From assembly GCA_036338025.1 (NCBI GenBank), contig JAYZDB010000087.1, positions 1 to 8,629 on the forward strand: a DNA stretch of 8,629 nt. Direction: 5' to 3'. Position 1 is the first letter of the stretch. Each line of letters opens with the position of its first letter. Position numbers and translations under genes: made by a program. Of this stretch, positions 1 to 7,443 are shown piece by piece. Below the pieces are notes generated by a model. That model worked only from the letters and a program-made list of their open reading frames with translations, made no database searches and was not told the origin of the DNA. The stretch comes from JAYZDB01 sp036338025 (GTDB taxonomy: Bacteria; Planctomycetota; UBA1135; UBA2386).

Positions 1-143
1 CATGCGAAGAAATCTGGGTAAAGGCCAGGCCACAGAAATGAATAACCCTCCGCTGTCGTTTTTAGCGTCGCAGACTCCCAAACCCACCCCGATCGGATTA
101 GCTTGCCGCCGACCTATCCCTTGCCCATTTAGCACAAATCAAC

Positions 144-611
144 ATGTCAGAAGGAAAACGCCCAGGCGGCCTCACCGCGCTCGCCATCATCAACCTGGTA
201 TTCTCCGCGTTCACGGGTCTCGGGGCTCTCGGGATGATCGCGGTGCTCGCGCTCATGGGCACGATGGTCTCGGCGGTCGAAAAGACCAATGATGCCGAAG
301 CCCAGGCCCAAATGGCCGCCATGGACGATCTTGGCACCGGGTTCTGGATGTTCCTCATCGCCATGTCACTGGTGAGCGCCTTGCTTCTGCTGCTGTCCGG
401 TATCGGATACCTGCAGCAGAAGAAGTTCCTCGGTCGCACAATGGGCAACGCCTACGCAGTCCTCGGGGTAGCCGGGACCGCCATCTCTGCCATGCAGACG
501 CCCGAGGCACTGGGTGGTGGATTCAATCTGTCGACCATCCTGGGCCTGATCTACCCGGTCCTCACCTTGATCTTCATCAACGGGACCTTCAAGGAAGACT
601 TCACCCGCTGA
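144..611 (+). CDS. Small polytopic membrane protein, unknown function
   Basis: This encodes 155 residues that I cannot assign to a named family. Hydrophobic segments lie at about residues 11-42 (long enough for one long or two short helices), 67-90, 101-117 and 129-146. A polar, Ala/Gln/Glu-rich stretch at about 45-65 lies between the first and second segments. The N-terminus is short and basic (MSEGKRPGG), and there is no clear cleavable signal. The protein is therefore probably an inner-membrane protein with four or so spans. The ATG at 144 has no recognisable Shine-Dalgarno, and no better in-frame start is visible. The TGA stop is followed 13 bases later by the start of the ABC permease gene, so the gene probably belongs to the same operon. 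It may be an accessory subunit of that transporter; this is inferred from position only. Confidence 0.75.
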   Translation: MSEGKRPGGLTALAIINLVFSAFTGLGALGMIAVLALMGTMVSAVEKTNDAEAQAQMAAMDDLGTGFWMFLIAMSLVSALLLLLSGIGYLQQKKFLGRTMGNAYAVLGVAGTAISAMQTPEALGGGFNLSTILGLIYPVLTLIFINGTFKEDFTR

Positions 612-613
612 AC

Positions 614-618
614 AGGAG
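614..618 (+). promoter_or_regulatory. Shine-Dalgarno AGGAG for the TTG-started permease
   Basis: AGGAG lies six bases before the TTG at 625. It decides the start of the permease gene: the next in-frame Met codon is far inside the protein, after the first membrane helix. Confidence 0.7.
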
Positions 619-624
619 TCTGCG

Positions 625-1560
625 TTGAACAACCGCCATGTGAAACTCATCGGATTGTACTCCACCAAGTACTCGATCCGTGGCGGTGTCGGCCTGGTGT
701 TCCTGCTGCTGTCGCTGATCTTCGGTCTGAGCGTCGCCAGCTCCCTGCTGCAACCCGTCGAGCTACTGGTCAAGGAGGGCGCAAAGCGCGGCATCGAACT
801 CACCCGCGAAGACGTCGTCAACCAGATCAAGGACGAGCGGATCATACGTGGCACAGTCAGTTGGGTGCTCGGCAGCAACGCTATCGAGGAGATCGAAGAC
901 CCGGAAGAAAAGCAGGCCGCCGAAGAGGAACTCGAGCAGTGGACCGACCACCTCCTCGATGATCACCCGGCACTCCTGTCAGCGATCCTGATGATCCTGT
1001 TGTGGGGGTGGCCGTTCGTGACCATCATGGGAGCCTTCAACCTGTTCTCGGGCGATATCCAGAGTCGGGGTATCCGGTTCCACCTGATGCGGGCGGACCG
1101 CTCCAGCATCTTCTTCGGCCGCGTGCTCGGTATGGTGATCGCGCATGCGCTGGTCCTCGTGTTCCTGGCGCTTACCATCGTGTTGTACATGGGCGCCAAG
1201 CTGCCGTTCTACGGCTGGGGCCCCCTACTGACCTGGGGTATGCAGGGCTGCCTGGTCCTGATCATCCTGTCGATACCGTACATCGCGGCCTCGGCCTGGA
1301 TCTCCTCGGCAATCGACTCTCCGATGGTCAGCCTGATCGTGATCACCCTGCTGGTCGGCGGCGTCCCGATAGTCGCCCTGATCGGCCGCAACACCTGGGA
1401 ACCGCTGGAGAACGTCACCTATCTGCTGCCCTGGGGAACACAGGTCTACCTCCAGCACCACAGCCTCAGCCATTTCCTGGCCGCCACCTTCGGCTGCCTG
1501 GGCTACGCAGCGGTGTTCCTGTTCCTCGGCCATCGCCACTTCACCAGGCGGGACCTGTGA
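625..1560 (+). CDS. ABC-2 type transporter permease
   Basis: This is a 311-residue membrane subunit of an ABC-2 type exporter. About six hydrophobic helices are visible at residues 21-42, 116-142, 166-189, 204-228, 233-253 and 284-302. A long, charged, probably extracytoplasmic loop (43-115), rich in Glu/Asp/Lys, separates helices 1 and 2, as in many ABC-2 permeases. After helix 2 comes F-S-G-D-I-Q-S-R-G-I-R (about 141-151), followed by L-M-R-A-D-R-S-S-I-F-F-G-R. This matches the cytoplasmic coupling segment of the family (E-x-x-x-G-T/I...LL-x-x-P-V-S-R...G+). Translation starts at TTG 625 with a good AGGAG site. The stop TGA shares its last A with the ATG of the ATPase gene, so the two subunits are probably translated in a coupled way. 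The substrate cannot be read from the sequence. Confidence 0.88.
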   Translation: MNNRHVKLIGLYSTKYSIRGGVGLVFLLLSLIFGLSVASSLLQPVELLVKEGAKRGIELTREDVVNQIKDERIIRGTVSWVLGSNAIEEIEDPEEKQAAEEELEQWTDHLLDDHPALLSAILMILLWGWPFVTIMGAFNLFSGDIQSRGIRFHLMRADRSSIFFGRVLGMVIAHALVLVFLALTIVLYMGAKLPFYGWGPLLTWGMQGCLVLIILSIPYIAASAWISSAIDSPMVSLIVITLLVGGVPIVALIGRNTWEPLENVTYLLPWGTQVYLQHHSLSHFLAATFGCLGYAAVFLFLGHRHFTRRDL

Positions 1561-2519
1561 TGAGCGACTTTGCCCTCGAGATCGAGAACATCAGCAAGTC
1601 GTTCGACGCCGTCAAGGCGCTCGACGGGGTGTCCTTCGGCGTACCCAAGGGTTCGGTGTTCGGTCTGCTCGGCCCCAACGGTGCCGGCAAGACGACGCTG
1701 TTTTCGATCATCGCCAGCTTCCTGCACGCCGACTCAGGTAGCACTCGGGTACTCGGTGTCGACATCGACCACATCTCGGAGTTGCAGGGGCGACTGAGCA
1801 TCCTACCCCAGGACGCGCTGTTCCAACGCAACGTCCCGATCCTGGAGCAACTGGCCTTCTTCCGCTTGCTCGACGGCAAGACCCGGGATGAGGCTGAGGC
1901 CGAGGTAGAGGCGACCCTGGAGAAGGTCGGACTGGCAGAGTATTCCAAGCGCGGGGTGCACGCCCTGTCACACGGCATGCTGAAGCGGATGGGCATCGCC
2001 CAGGCCTTTCTCGGCAACCCTGAGGTGATCCTGCTCGATGAACCGACCTCCGGTCTCGACCCACAGAACGCCAAGCAGATCCGCGACCTGATCGTCGAGT
2101 TGCAACACACCGGCGAAGCCACGACCGTCATCAGTTCCCACAACATGCTCGAGATCCAGGAGATGTGCGACCATGTGGCGATCCTGGACCACGGCAAGCT
2201 GATTACCCACGGCTCGGTGCAGGAGATCACCCGCGCCGGGCGCCAGCTGGAGATGACGTTTGGGCGTCCGCTCACCGACCAGCAGCGAGACGCTCTCGCA
2301 AACATGCAGGTCATCTCGGCGATCGAGCAGCGCGGCCCGGAACGCTACCGGCTGATGTTGGATCTCGATGGCTCAAGCATGGACGAGGATGCCGGGATCG
2401 CCGCCGTACTGCGCAGCCTGCTTGACCTCGGTGCAGCGCCGCGGTCCTTCAAGGAGGGCAACAGCCTGGAGGAGTTCTTCCTGCAGGTCACCGGCAAGGA
2501 ATCCGAGGGCGCCGAGTAG
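1560..2519 (+). CDS. ABC transporter ATP-binding protein (ABC-2 exporter ATPase)
   Basis: This 319-residue ATPase energises the adjacent permease, probably as a homodimer on the cytoplasmic face. The nucleotide-binding domain is complete: Walker A GPNGAGKTT at residues 38-46, Q-loop Gln84, signature LSHGM at 136-140, Walker B VILLDE at 156-161, D-loop SGLD at 164-167 and switch His194. A domain of about 100 residues follows (roughly 220-319), as in the CcmA/NatA/DrrA-like class of ABC-2 ATPases. The second Gly of the usual LSGGQ signature is His here; His or other residues occur there in some relatives, so activity is expected. The frame is open upstream to 1002, but that part is only the shadow of the permease gene. 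The ATG at 1560 overlaps the permease stop by one base and gives a normal N-terminus. Confidence 0.94.
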   Translation: MSDFALEIENISKSFDAVKALDGVSFGVPKGSVFGLLGPNGAGKTTLFSIIASFLHADSGSTRVLGVDIDHISELQGRLSILPQDALFQRNVPILEQLAFFRLLDGKTRDEAEAEVEATLEKVGLAEYSKRGVHALSHGMLKRMGIAQAFLGNPEVILLDEPTSGLDPQNAKQIRDLIVELQHTGEATTVISSHNMLEIQEMCDHVAILDHGKLITHGSVQEITRAGRQLEMTFGRPLTDQQRDALANMQVISAIEQRGPERYRLMLDLDGSSMDEDAGIAAVLRSLLDLGAAPRSFKEGNSLEEFFLQVTGKESEGAE

Positions 2520-2524
2520 CAGCC

Positions 2525-2544
2525 GACTGGCGAGCTTGTCAGTC
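2525..2544 (+). terminator. Weak hairpin between convergent genes
   Basis: GACTGGCG and TGTCAGTC can pair (eight pairs, two of them G-T) around a four-base AGCT loop, in the 45-base gap where the ATPase gene and the minus-strand secreted-protein gene converge. There is no T-run after it on either strand, so it is not a classical intrinsic terminator. Read from the minus strand only five pairs remain. Its role as a transcription end is a guess from position. Confidence 0.25.
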
Positions 2545-2564
2545 AGGGTGCAGGGCGTAACGGG

Positions 2565-5102
2565 TCACTTGCGCTTCACCTCTTCGACATATTCCTGGAT
2601 CATCTCCAGGTCCTCCTCTTCGATCTCGACGGCGACGAGTTTGGGGTTCGCCGACTTCCCAGCCTTGATGGAAAATTCGTAGCGCAACACCGGCGGTCTC
2701 AGCAACTGGTTGACCCGGATCCCCGGATTGGAGTTGCGCAGGTTCAGGGTCAGGGTCAGGTCGTACACACCGACCATCGGAACGAAGAACGACAATTCAC
2801 CACCTGGACTCAGGTACCGTGTGTCGTATCCCATCGAGGGCATAGGCTTTTGCGGACGGGCATGCACCTGGATCCGCACGTTGCCAGGCAGTTTCGGCAA
2901 GTTGCCGACCTTCAATTTCACCGGAAACCCCGGCTTCATCACGATCTTGCGGTCCGAGTCGAGCTTGGCGATCTCTACCACCTGATATCTGCCATCAGAG
3001 ACGTAGGCATAGGCCTCGACGCCTTCTTTCGGAACCATCAGGTTGAGTCTGCCCTTGCCGTCCACGCCGGTCCCGTAGCTGGACCTGCCGTTCTTTTGCT
3101 TGCGGGTCATCGTAATCCTGCCGCGTCCGACCGGCTTGCCCTTCTCGTCCACCATCTCGACAGCGATCAACTTGCCGTATTTCCTGATATCGATGTTCTG
3201 CAGACGCGGATCCTCGCAGTCCTTGCCGCCAACCACCTGCACGTTGTCGACGACGAGGAAGGGAACTCTTCCAAGCGGCAAGTTGAATTCAATCTTGTAG
3301 GTCCCAGGCGGACAGGACCGCACCGTGAATTTGCCCTTATACTCGTTGCTCGCCCACACGTACTTGGGGTTCTTGCCGTCCTTGTCACGGATCCGGATCG
3401 AACCCGGAAAGGAGACCTTGTCCGGAATTCCAATCATGGATCCACGAATTGTCGATGCCGCCCCGAGCACCAACTTGTGGTTCTTTGCTCCGACTTCCGC
3501 GGTCTCCCCGGAGACGACGTAGACCTGCTTCGACGAACCGAAGCCAAGTAGCTTCACGGCGCCTCGTTCCTGGCCGAGTTCACGAAGCAAGAACTTGCCA
3601 TCCTCGGCGGTCGTCACCTGGTGACGAAAGAACACCGACCGACCACTGGTGCTGGAAGAGCCGTATTGTTCGACGGTGTAGTGACGCTGGGTAGAGATCC
3701 GCACGCCCTGGATCGGCTGACCGGTTTCATCGACCACCACACCCTGCACCAGCAAGGGCTCCTCCTGCAGCTTGATGGGGCCCAATGCCGGCTTGTCCAT
3801 GACTCGGGATAGCGGCACCCGCAGCGCGCCCTTGTACACCAGCCTGCGACCCGGCCCCCGCCGGACCACGGTCAGGAAGCCATCCGTTTCGGATTCGAAA
3901 TCCTGGGGCACCAGGACCTGCAGTCGACCCTCACGATCCGTGCGTTGGATTCGACCCTGGAAGTTCCGTCGGCCAGAGAACAAAACCCCAAGGTCCTCGT
4001 TCCTGACCGGCTGGCCTTGCGCGTCATGCACGATCAGCGAGGCTGAGAACGGCACGCTGACCCCCTTCAGGGTCAACACCCGTAGTTCCCGAAAGTGCCG
4101 TGGACCCGCCGCAACGACCCGCTCGGGCCGCTTCATTCCGCGGAATTTGCAGGTCACTGTGACCTCAGCGCCGACCTCCACGAAACGAAACGTCCCGTAG
4201 TCTTCCGTGATGTCTTCGGTCACGTAATCAGTCGTGGTGGCGTCCAGCTGCGGGATCCGAAGATAGAGTTGGTCTACTCCATGGACCGGACGGTCATTCT
4301 CGTCGGTGACATAGACCCGTACCTGGCCGTACTGGGGTAGGACCAGCTTGATCGGATGGTTCGGATCGTTGATGTGAGCCTTCGGTTCGATCTTCACACT
4401 TGGCGGTACCGCGACGGGAATCCAGGGCTCCACGGCATAGGTCATCTCGGTGTTCGAGCCAAAGAACCCCATCCGGGTAGTGTCGAGCCGAACGCGACCG
4501 TCCCTGGCGGTCTGCGCCGAGACCACCTTGGTGCGGTGACCGTGGCCCCAGTGTCGCACCAGGGCGACCGGTACCCCCGCCACCGGCTTGCCCCGATGGT
4601 CGACTACCAGTGCGTCGATTCCCGGCGGCGGCGAGAACACCAGGCGCACCGGTCTGGGTTCGGCTCCCTCGCGGACCGCGAACGTCCCAAACTTGGTTTG
4701 CCTCCCATCAATAACTACCAACAGCCCCCGGCGGGCCGGCGTCACCATGGCGCGACCCTTTGCATCGGTCTCGAATCGCTTGCCATGCAGGCACAGGAGG
4801 TAGAGGTAGCTCATCTCCATGTCGCTGCCATGCCGACTCCGGCTGGCGGAGCCGATCGCCATCCGGATCTTGCGCTCGACCTGCTTGTTGTCGACAACCA
4901 GGACAGACACCCCGGAAACCGGCTTGCCATCCTCGGTCACGACCTCGACCGGCACACCATCCGCCACTGGCTTGTTCAACGGCAGTTCGACGGCGACTCT
5001 GTAAGGGTGCTCGGGAAGCGCGGCCTCGGTCTGGGCGGAGACCTCAACCGCAAGTGCAAGACCCAGGGACAGAACGACAATGAGAGAGCGGACGAAGCGC
5101 AT
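2565..5102 (-). CDS. Large secreted protein with repeated carboxypeptidase-regulatory-like (beta-sandwich) modules
   Basis: This encodes 845 residues. The N-terminus is a clear signal peptide: MRFVR, a hydrophobic core at about 7-19, and a cleavage site around VSA-Q at 23/24, so the protein is exported. The body is made of beta-rich modules, several opening with the turn D-x-x-G-K/Q-P-V/I-x-G-V. The motif is seen near residues 57-65, 168-177, 267-275 (degenerate), 359-366 (partial), 458-467 and 652-659. Many modules also contain a 'T-x-x-D-G-K/R-x-x-L/V' strand (about 198-205, 389-394, 498-504, 679-685). This is the pattern of carboxypeptidase-regulatory-like or Ig-like domains in surface and periplasmic proteins. 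No enzyme motif is seen. The C-terminal 20 residues are highly charged (Glu/Lys) and probably helical. The frame is open seven codons further up to a TTG at 5123, but the ATG at 5102 begins the signal peptide and has AGGGA four bases before it. The pseudoprotease stop lies 83 bases upstream. A scaffold or binding role is plausible but unproven. Confidence 0.85.
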   Translation of the reverse strand: MRFVRSLIVVLSLGLALAVEVSAQTEAALPEHPYRVAVELPLNKPVADGVPVEVVTEDGKPVSGVSVLVVDNKQVERKIRMAIGSASRSRHGSDMEMSYLYLLCLHGKRFETDAKGRAMVTPARRGLLVVIDGRQTKFGTFAVREGAEPRPVRLVFSPPPGIDALVVDHRGKPVAGVPVALVRHWGHGHRTKVVSAQTARDGRVRLDTTRMGFFGSNTEMTYAVEPWIPVAVPPSVKIEPKAHINDPNHPIKLVLPQYGQVRVYVTDENDRPVHGVDQLYLRIPQLDATTTDYVTEDITEDYGTFRFVEVGAEVTVTCKFRGMKRPERVVAAGPRHFRELRVLTLKGVSVPFSASLIVHDAQGQPVRNEDLGVLFSGRRNFQGRIQRTDREGRLQVLVPQDFESETDGFLTVVRRGPGRRLVYKGALRVPLSRVMDKPALGPIKLQEEPLLVQGVVVDETGQPIQGVRISTQRHYTVEQYGSSSTSGRSVFFRHQVTTAEDGKFLLRELGQERGAVKLLGFGSSKQVYVVSGETAEVGAKNHKLVLGAASTIRGSMIGIPDKVSFPGSIRIRDKDGKNPKYVWASNEYKGKFTVRSCPPGTYKIEFNLPLGRVPFLVVDNVQVVGGKDCEDPRLQNIDIRKYGKLIAVEMVDEKGKPVGRGRITMTRKQKNGRSSYGTGVDGKGRLNLMVPKEGVEAYAYVSDGRYQVVEIAKLDSDRKIVMKPGFPVKLKVGNLPKLPGNVRIQVHARPQKPMPSMGYDTRYLSPGGELSFFVPMVGVYDLTLTLNLRNSNPGIRVNQLLRPPVLRYEFSIKAGKSANPKLVAVEIEEEDLEMIQEYVEEVKRK

Positions 5103-5141
5103 CGTTTCCCTAGCGAAGGGCAAGCCCGATTATTCCGCAAG

Positions 5142-5156
5142 GACCGATATTCGGTC
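5142..5156 (-). repeat. Perfect inverted repeat GACCGA-3 nt-TCGGTC in the intergenic leader
   Basis: Two perfect 6-base arms with a 3-base spacer lie in the 83-base gap between the pseudoprotease stop and the start of the large secreted-protein gene. It could be an operator, an RNA hairpin that modulates read-through into the last gene, or a processing site. It lacks the T-run of a terminator. No -10/-35 pair around it is convincing. Confidence 0.4.
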
Positions 5157-5185
5157 TCTCTCACCCCGGCGCGCAAGGCGGCGGT

Positions 5186-6199
5186 CTATTTGATGTTGGA
5201 ACGAATTTTTTTGATCGATGCCAGCACGATCTTGGCGGTCAGCGCGACCGTTTCGAACCGGCCGATCCGCGCGATGTTCAAGCCAACGACCCGGCCATCG
5301 AGGTCGACGATCGGGCTCCCACACTGCTCGGGAGTGAGCACCGTATCGTGTTGGATCACCTCCTCGAAGCCCAGGCGGACGTCACTGAGTGGACCCCACA
5401 AACGCGAGCGCTCCTGGGAGCTGATCGGCCCATGCCGGTCGGCGTCCTTCTTGAGCCGTGCGATGACTTCGATCTTCTTGCCGTCACGCAAGACCCGCAA
5501 CTTCATCTCCTCGCCATACTCGTGTTCGACGATCGCAGCGCGAAACTCAGCATCCTCCACCATCTTCTTGCCGCCGATCGCCACCACCACATCCCCAACT
5601 CGGAGGCCGGCATCGGCTGCCGCCGATCGACGGGTAATCCGCATCAAACGAATTCCACCAGAGACCTTGTTTATCTGCACGCCGAGCAGAGGTCGTGGTT
5701 TTCGAGGATGACGACCGACGCTCATGACCCCAAAAGCAATCGGCACCGGGTCCTGGGTGATCGTCGTGACGATACTGCCCACCCGTACCCGGTTGTTGGC
5801 CCGGAACTTCGCAGGCCTCAGGTTCTTCGCTTCGATCTTCAACAGCGCGAGATCGTTGGGTTCATCGGTTCCCACCAGCGTGGCAGCGAAGCGCTTTTTC
5901 CTGCCAAGGACTTCTACTTCGATCGCACCCTCAAGTTCGCTGGCCTTGGTCACGATGCCACCTCTGGCATCGACCACCACACCAAACGCGACCCGTTTGT
6001 CCGCACAGAACACCCCCACAACCGCGGTCCGGTGCCGGTCCGCCAGGGGTTTCAAGGCCTTGCGGACCTCCGGGGTATTGTGCGAATGCGGACTCTTGGG
6101 GTAGCTGCGCCGGCGGGACGTGCGCCGATCTTGTGCGTCAAGCGTCAGCGTGAGTACCACGGCAACCAGCGCGAAGGCAATGAGTCTCGAGGCCTTCAT
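5186..6199 (-). CDS. HtrA-like pseudoprotease with a PDZ domain nested inside the protease fold
   Basis: This is a 337-residue exported protein: signal peptide 1-22 (MKASR, hydrophobic core, DA-Q), then a basic linker. Residues about 58-165 match the first part of an HtrA (S1C) protease. In it the catalytic-His segment reads G-I-V-T-K-A-S-E, with Ser87 in place of His. The Asp segment E-P-N-D-L-A-L-L-K-I keeps Asp116. A PDZ domain follows (about 168-250; LLGVQI start, A-A-D-A-G-L-R-V-G-D-V-V loop at 193-205). Only after it comes the catalytic-Ser segment, QHDTVLTPEQCGSP (283-296), continuing V-D-L-D-G-R-V-V-G-L-N. Cys293 occupies the Ser position of G-N-S-G-G-P. In ordinary HtrA the PDZ follows the whole protease domain. 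With His and Ser both lost, peptidase activity is unlikely, and a binding or chaperone role is inferred. The start overlaps the stop of the active protease gene (ATGA) and has AGGA six bases upstream. I recall similar proteins in planctomycetes. Confidence 0.88.
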   Translation of the reverse strand: MKASRLIAFALVAVVLTLTLDAQDRRTSRRRSYPKSPHSHNTPEVRKALKPLADRHRTAVVGVFCADKRVAFGVVVDARGGIVTKASELEGAIEVEVLGRKKRFAATLVGTDEPNDLALLKIEAKNLRPAKFRANNRVRVGSIVTTITQDPVPIAFGVMSVGRHPRKPRPLLGVQINKVSGGIRLMRITRRSAAADAGLRVGDVVVAIGGKKMVEDAEFRAAIVEHEYGEEMKLRVLRDGKKIEVIARLKKDADRHGPISSQERSRLWGPLSDVRLGFEEVIQHDTVLTPEQCGSPIVDLDGRVVGLNIARIGRFETVALTAKIVLASIKKIRSNIK

Positions 6200-7305
6200 C
6201 GCTTGTCCTGCCCTGACTTCGAACCCGTCGCGATCGGTTGCCTGCCCACCACTGCCGTCTTGACGAGGGTCTTACCGCCGCGCCTGAGCTTGATGTCAAC
6301 CCGGTCGCCGGGCCACAAGCGCCTGGCAAGCCGGGGAATGGCCAGAGCCGTACGGACCTTGCGCTCGCCAAAATAGACCACCTCGTCACCGACCCGGACG
6401 CCCGCCAACGCCGCCGGAGATCCCTTGACGACCTGCGCGACGGTGGCGCGGGACGCCTGACGGTCACCAACCAGGCCCAACCAACCTGGTTCCGGCGACC
6501 TCCCACTGCTGAGTGCCTTCCCCTTTACCAGCCACTCCCACTCCCGTTGGAATGCCTCGATCGGGACATGCATGTTCTCTTCGAGGTTGCGACTGATGCG
6601 GCTGTTGGTGCCAAGAACTCGGCCTTGCATGTCGAACAAGGGTCCTCCGGAGTCGCCGGCGGACATCGTGCAATCGGTAGTCAGGTATCGATTCACCCGG
6701 CTGACCAGGCGGATGACCCGGCCAAGCCTCAGCGGTGGGCCGAGACCGTCCTTGCGGCCACCAGGGAAACCCAGCATCACGACCCACTGGCCCTTCTTGA
6801 GTCCCTTCGAATCCCCCATCTCCAGACCGGGAAACTCGCCCTTGGTAGTGATCTTCAGGATGCCTGAGTCGGTATGTGTATTCAGCCCCAGGGTCTTCGC
6901 CTGGATCTTGCGACCATCGTGCATCGTCAAGGTAACGGTCCTGCCCGGACGTCGCGTGACATGGCCGGCACAGAGCACGTAACCGTCCAGCACAATCACC
7001 GCACCGGCGCCCCCGGCACTGACCGTGCAAGGCAGGATCTTCTTGAGCAGCGCCTGGACGTGGGTCTCCATGGCTTTGAACTCGGCGATACTCGCCGGTT
7101 TGCCGCCCGCGAAAATCCGCGACAAGCTTGGGGTGACCGGCAGATCCACAGACGCCGATCGTTTTGCTGAGTCACCAGCAGGCTTGCCCGAGGTCGACGA
7201 ACCTTGTGCGGTGAGCAACGAACCGGAACCACCCAACAGGACGGCTAGCAGGAACCCCGCGGCAGGAGCCGCCGAACCGGCGCAGCAAACTGGGGCAATT
7301 CTCAT
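6196..7305 (-). CDS. HtrA/Deg-like serine protease (S1C) with one PDZ domain, catalytic triad intact
   Basis: This is a 369-residue exported protease. From the ATG at 7305 the N-terminus is a signal peptide (MRIAP, long Ala/Leu/Gly core to about residue 32, LTA-QG). A Ser/Lys-rich linker follows, then the trypsin-like domain. The triad is His115 (L-C-A-G-H-V), Asp146 (N-T-H-T-D-S-G-I-L-K-I) and Ser219 (S-A-G-D-S-G-G-P). A single PDZ occupies about 274-350 (W-L-G-L start, A-L-A-G-V-R-V-G-D-E-V-V loop). The length fits a DegS/DegQ-sized protein with one PDZ. Expected role: degradation or regulated cleavage of misfolded envelope proteins. Cys93, Cys112 (next to the catalytic His) and Cys212 (close to the catalytic Ser) are notable for an envelope protein beside a redox gene. 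The frame is open to a GTG at 7431, but that extension would bury the signal peptide. Neither start has a clear Shine-Dalgarno, so the start is the uncertain point. The stop overlaps the pseudoprotease start. Confidence 0.9.
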   Translation of the reverse strand: MRIAPVCCAGSAAPAAGFLLAVLLGGSGSLLTAQGSSTSGKPAGDSAKRSASVDLPVTPSLSRIFAGGKPASIAEFKAMETHVQALLKKILPCTVSAGGAGAVIVLDGYVLCAGHVTRRPGRTVTLTMHDGRKIQAKTLGLNTHTDSGILKITTKGEFPGLEMGDSKGLKKGQWVVMLGFPGGRKDGLGPPLRLGRVIRLVSRVNRYLTTDCTMSAGDSGGPLFDMQGRVLGTNSRISRNLEENMHVPIEAFQREWEWLVKGKALSSGRSPEPGWLGLVGDRQASRATVAQVVKGSPAALAGVRVGDEVVYFGERKVRTALAIPRLARRLWPGDRVDIKLRRGGKTLVKTAVVGRQPIATGSKSGQDKR

Positions 7306-7443
7306 GCTGATAGCTTGGCCGAAAGATCCTCGAATAGGAGTCGCATTTACGTCACGACCGCCTGCTAGAGCCACCGGTACAGCAATCGCGGCCCTCTCCG
7401 CTCGACGCAGGAGGACCGCGAGTGGCACCACGAGCAGCCGGGC

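Noticed and set aside
103..131. TTGCCG-17-CATTTA as a promoter for the first plus-strand gene
   Set aside because: The -10 candidate matches only two of six consensus bases, and similar matches occur by chance. Otherwise I see nothing supportable in 1-143.
1002..1559. N-terminal extension of the ATPase frame
   Set aside because: It overlaps the permease gene in another frame. The extension is Arg/Pro/Gly-rich shadow sequence, and ABC ATPases begin near the ATG at 1560.
1541..2314. A 257-codon minus-strand open frame
   Set aside because: It is antisense to the ABC ATPase, whose motifs are complete. Its translation is Ser/Arg-rich without recognisable features.
4356..5711. A 451-codon plus-strand open frame
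   Set aside because: It runs antisense across the secreted-protein gene, the intergenic gap and the pseudoprotease gene. Its translation is low-complexity (Arg/His/Pro-rich) with no domain, which is typical of antisense frames in GC-rich DNA.
5348..6376. A 342-codon plus-strand open frame
   Set aside because: It is antisense to both HtrA-like genes, which have clear motifs and signal peptides.
7306..7431. GTG 7431 as the start of the active HtrA gene
   Set aside because: It would place 42 residues before a normal signal peptide and has no clear Shine-Dalgarno. It remains possible because the ATG at 7305 also lacks one.
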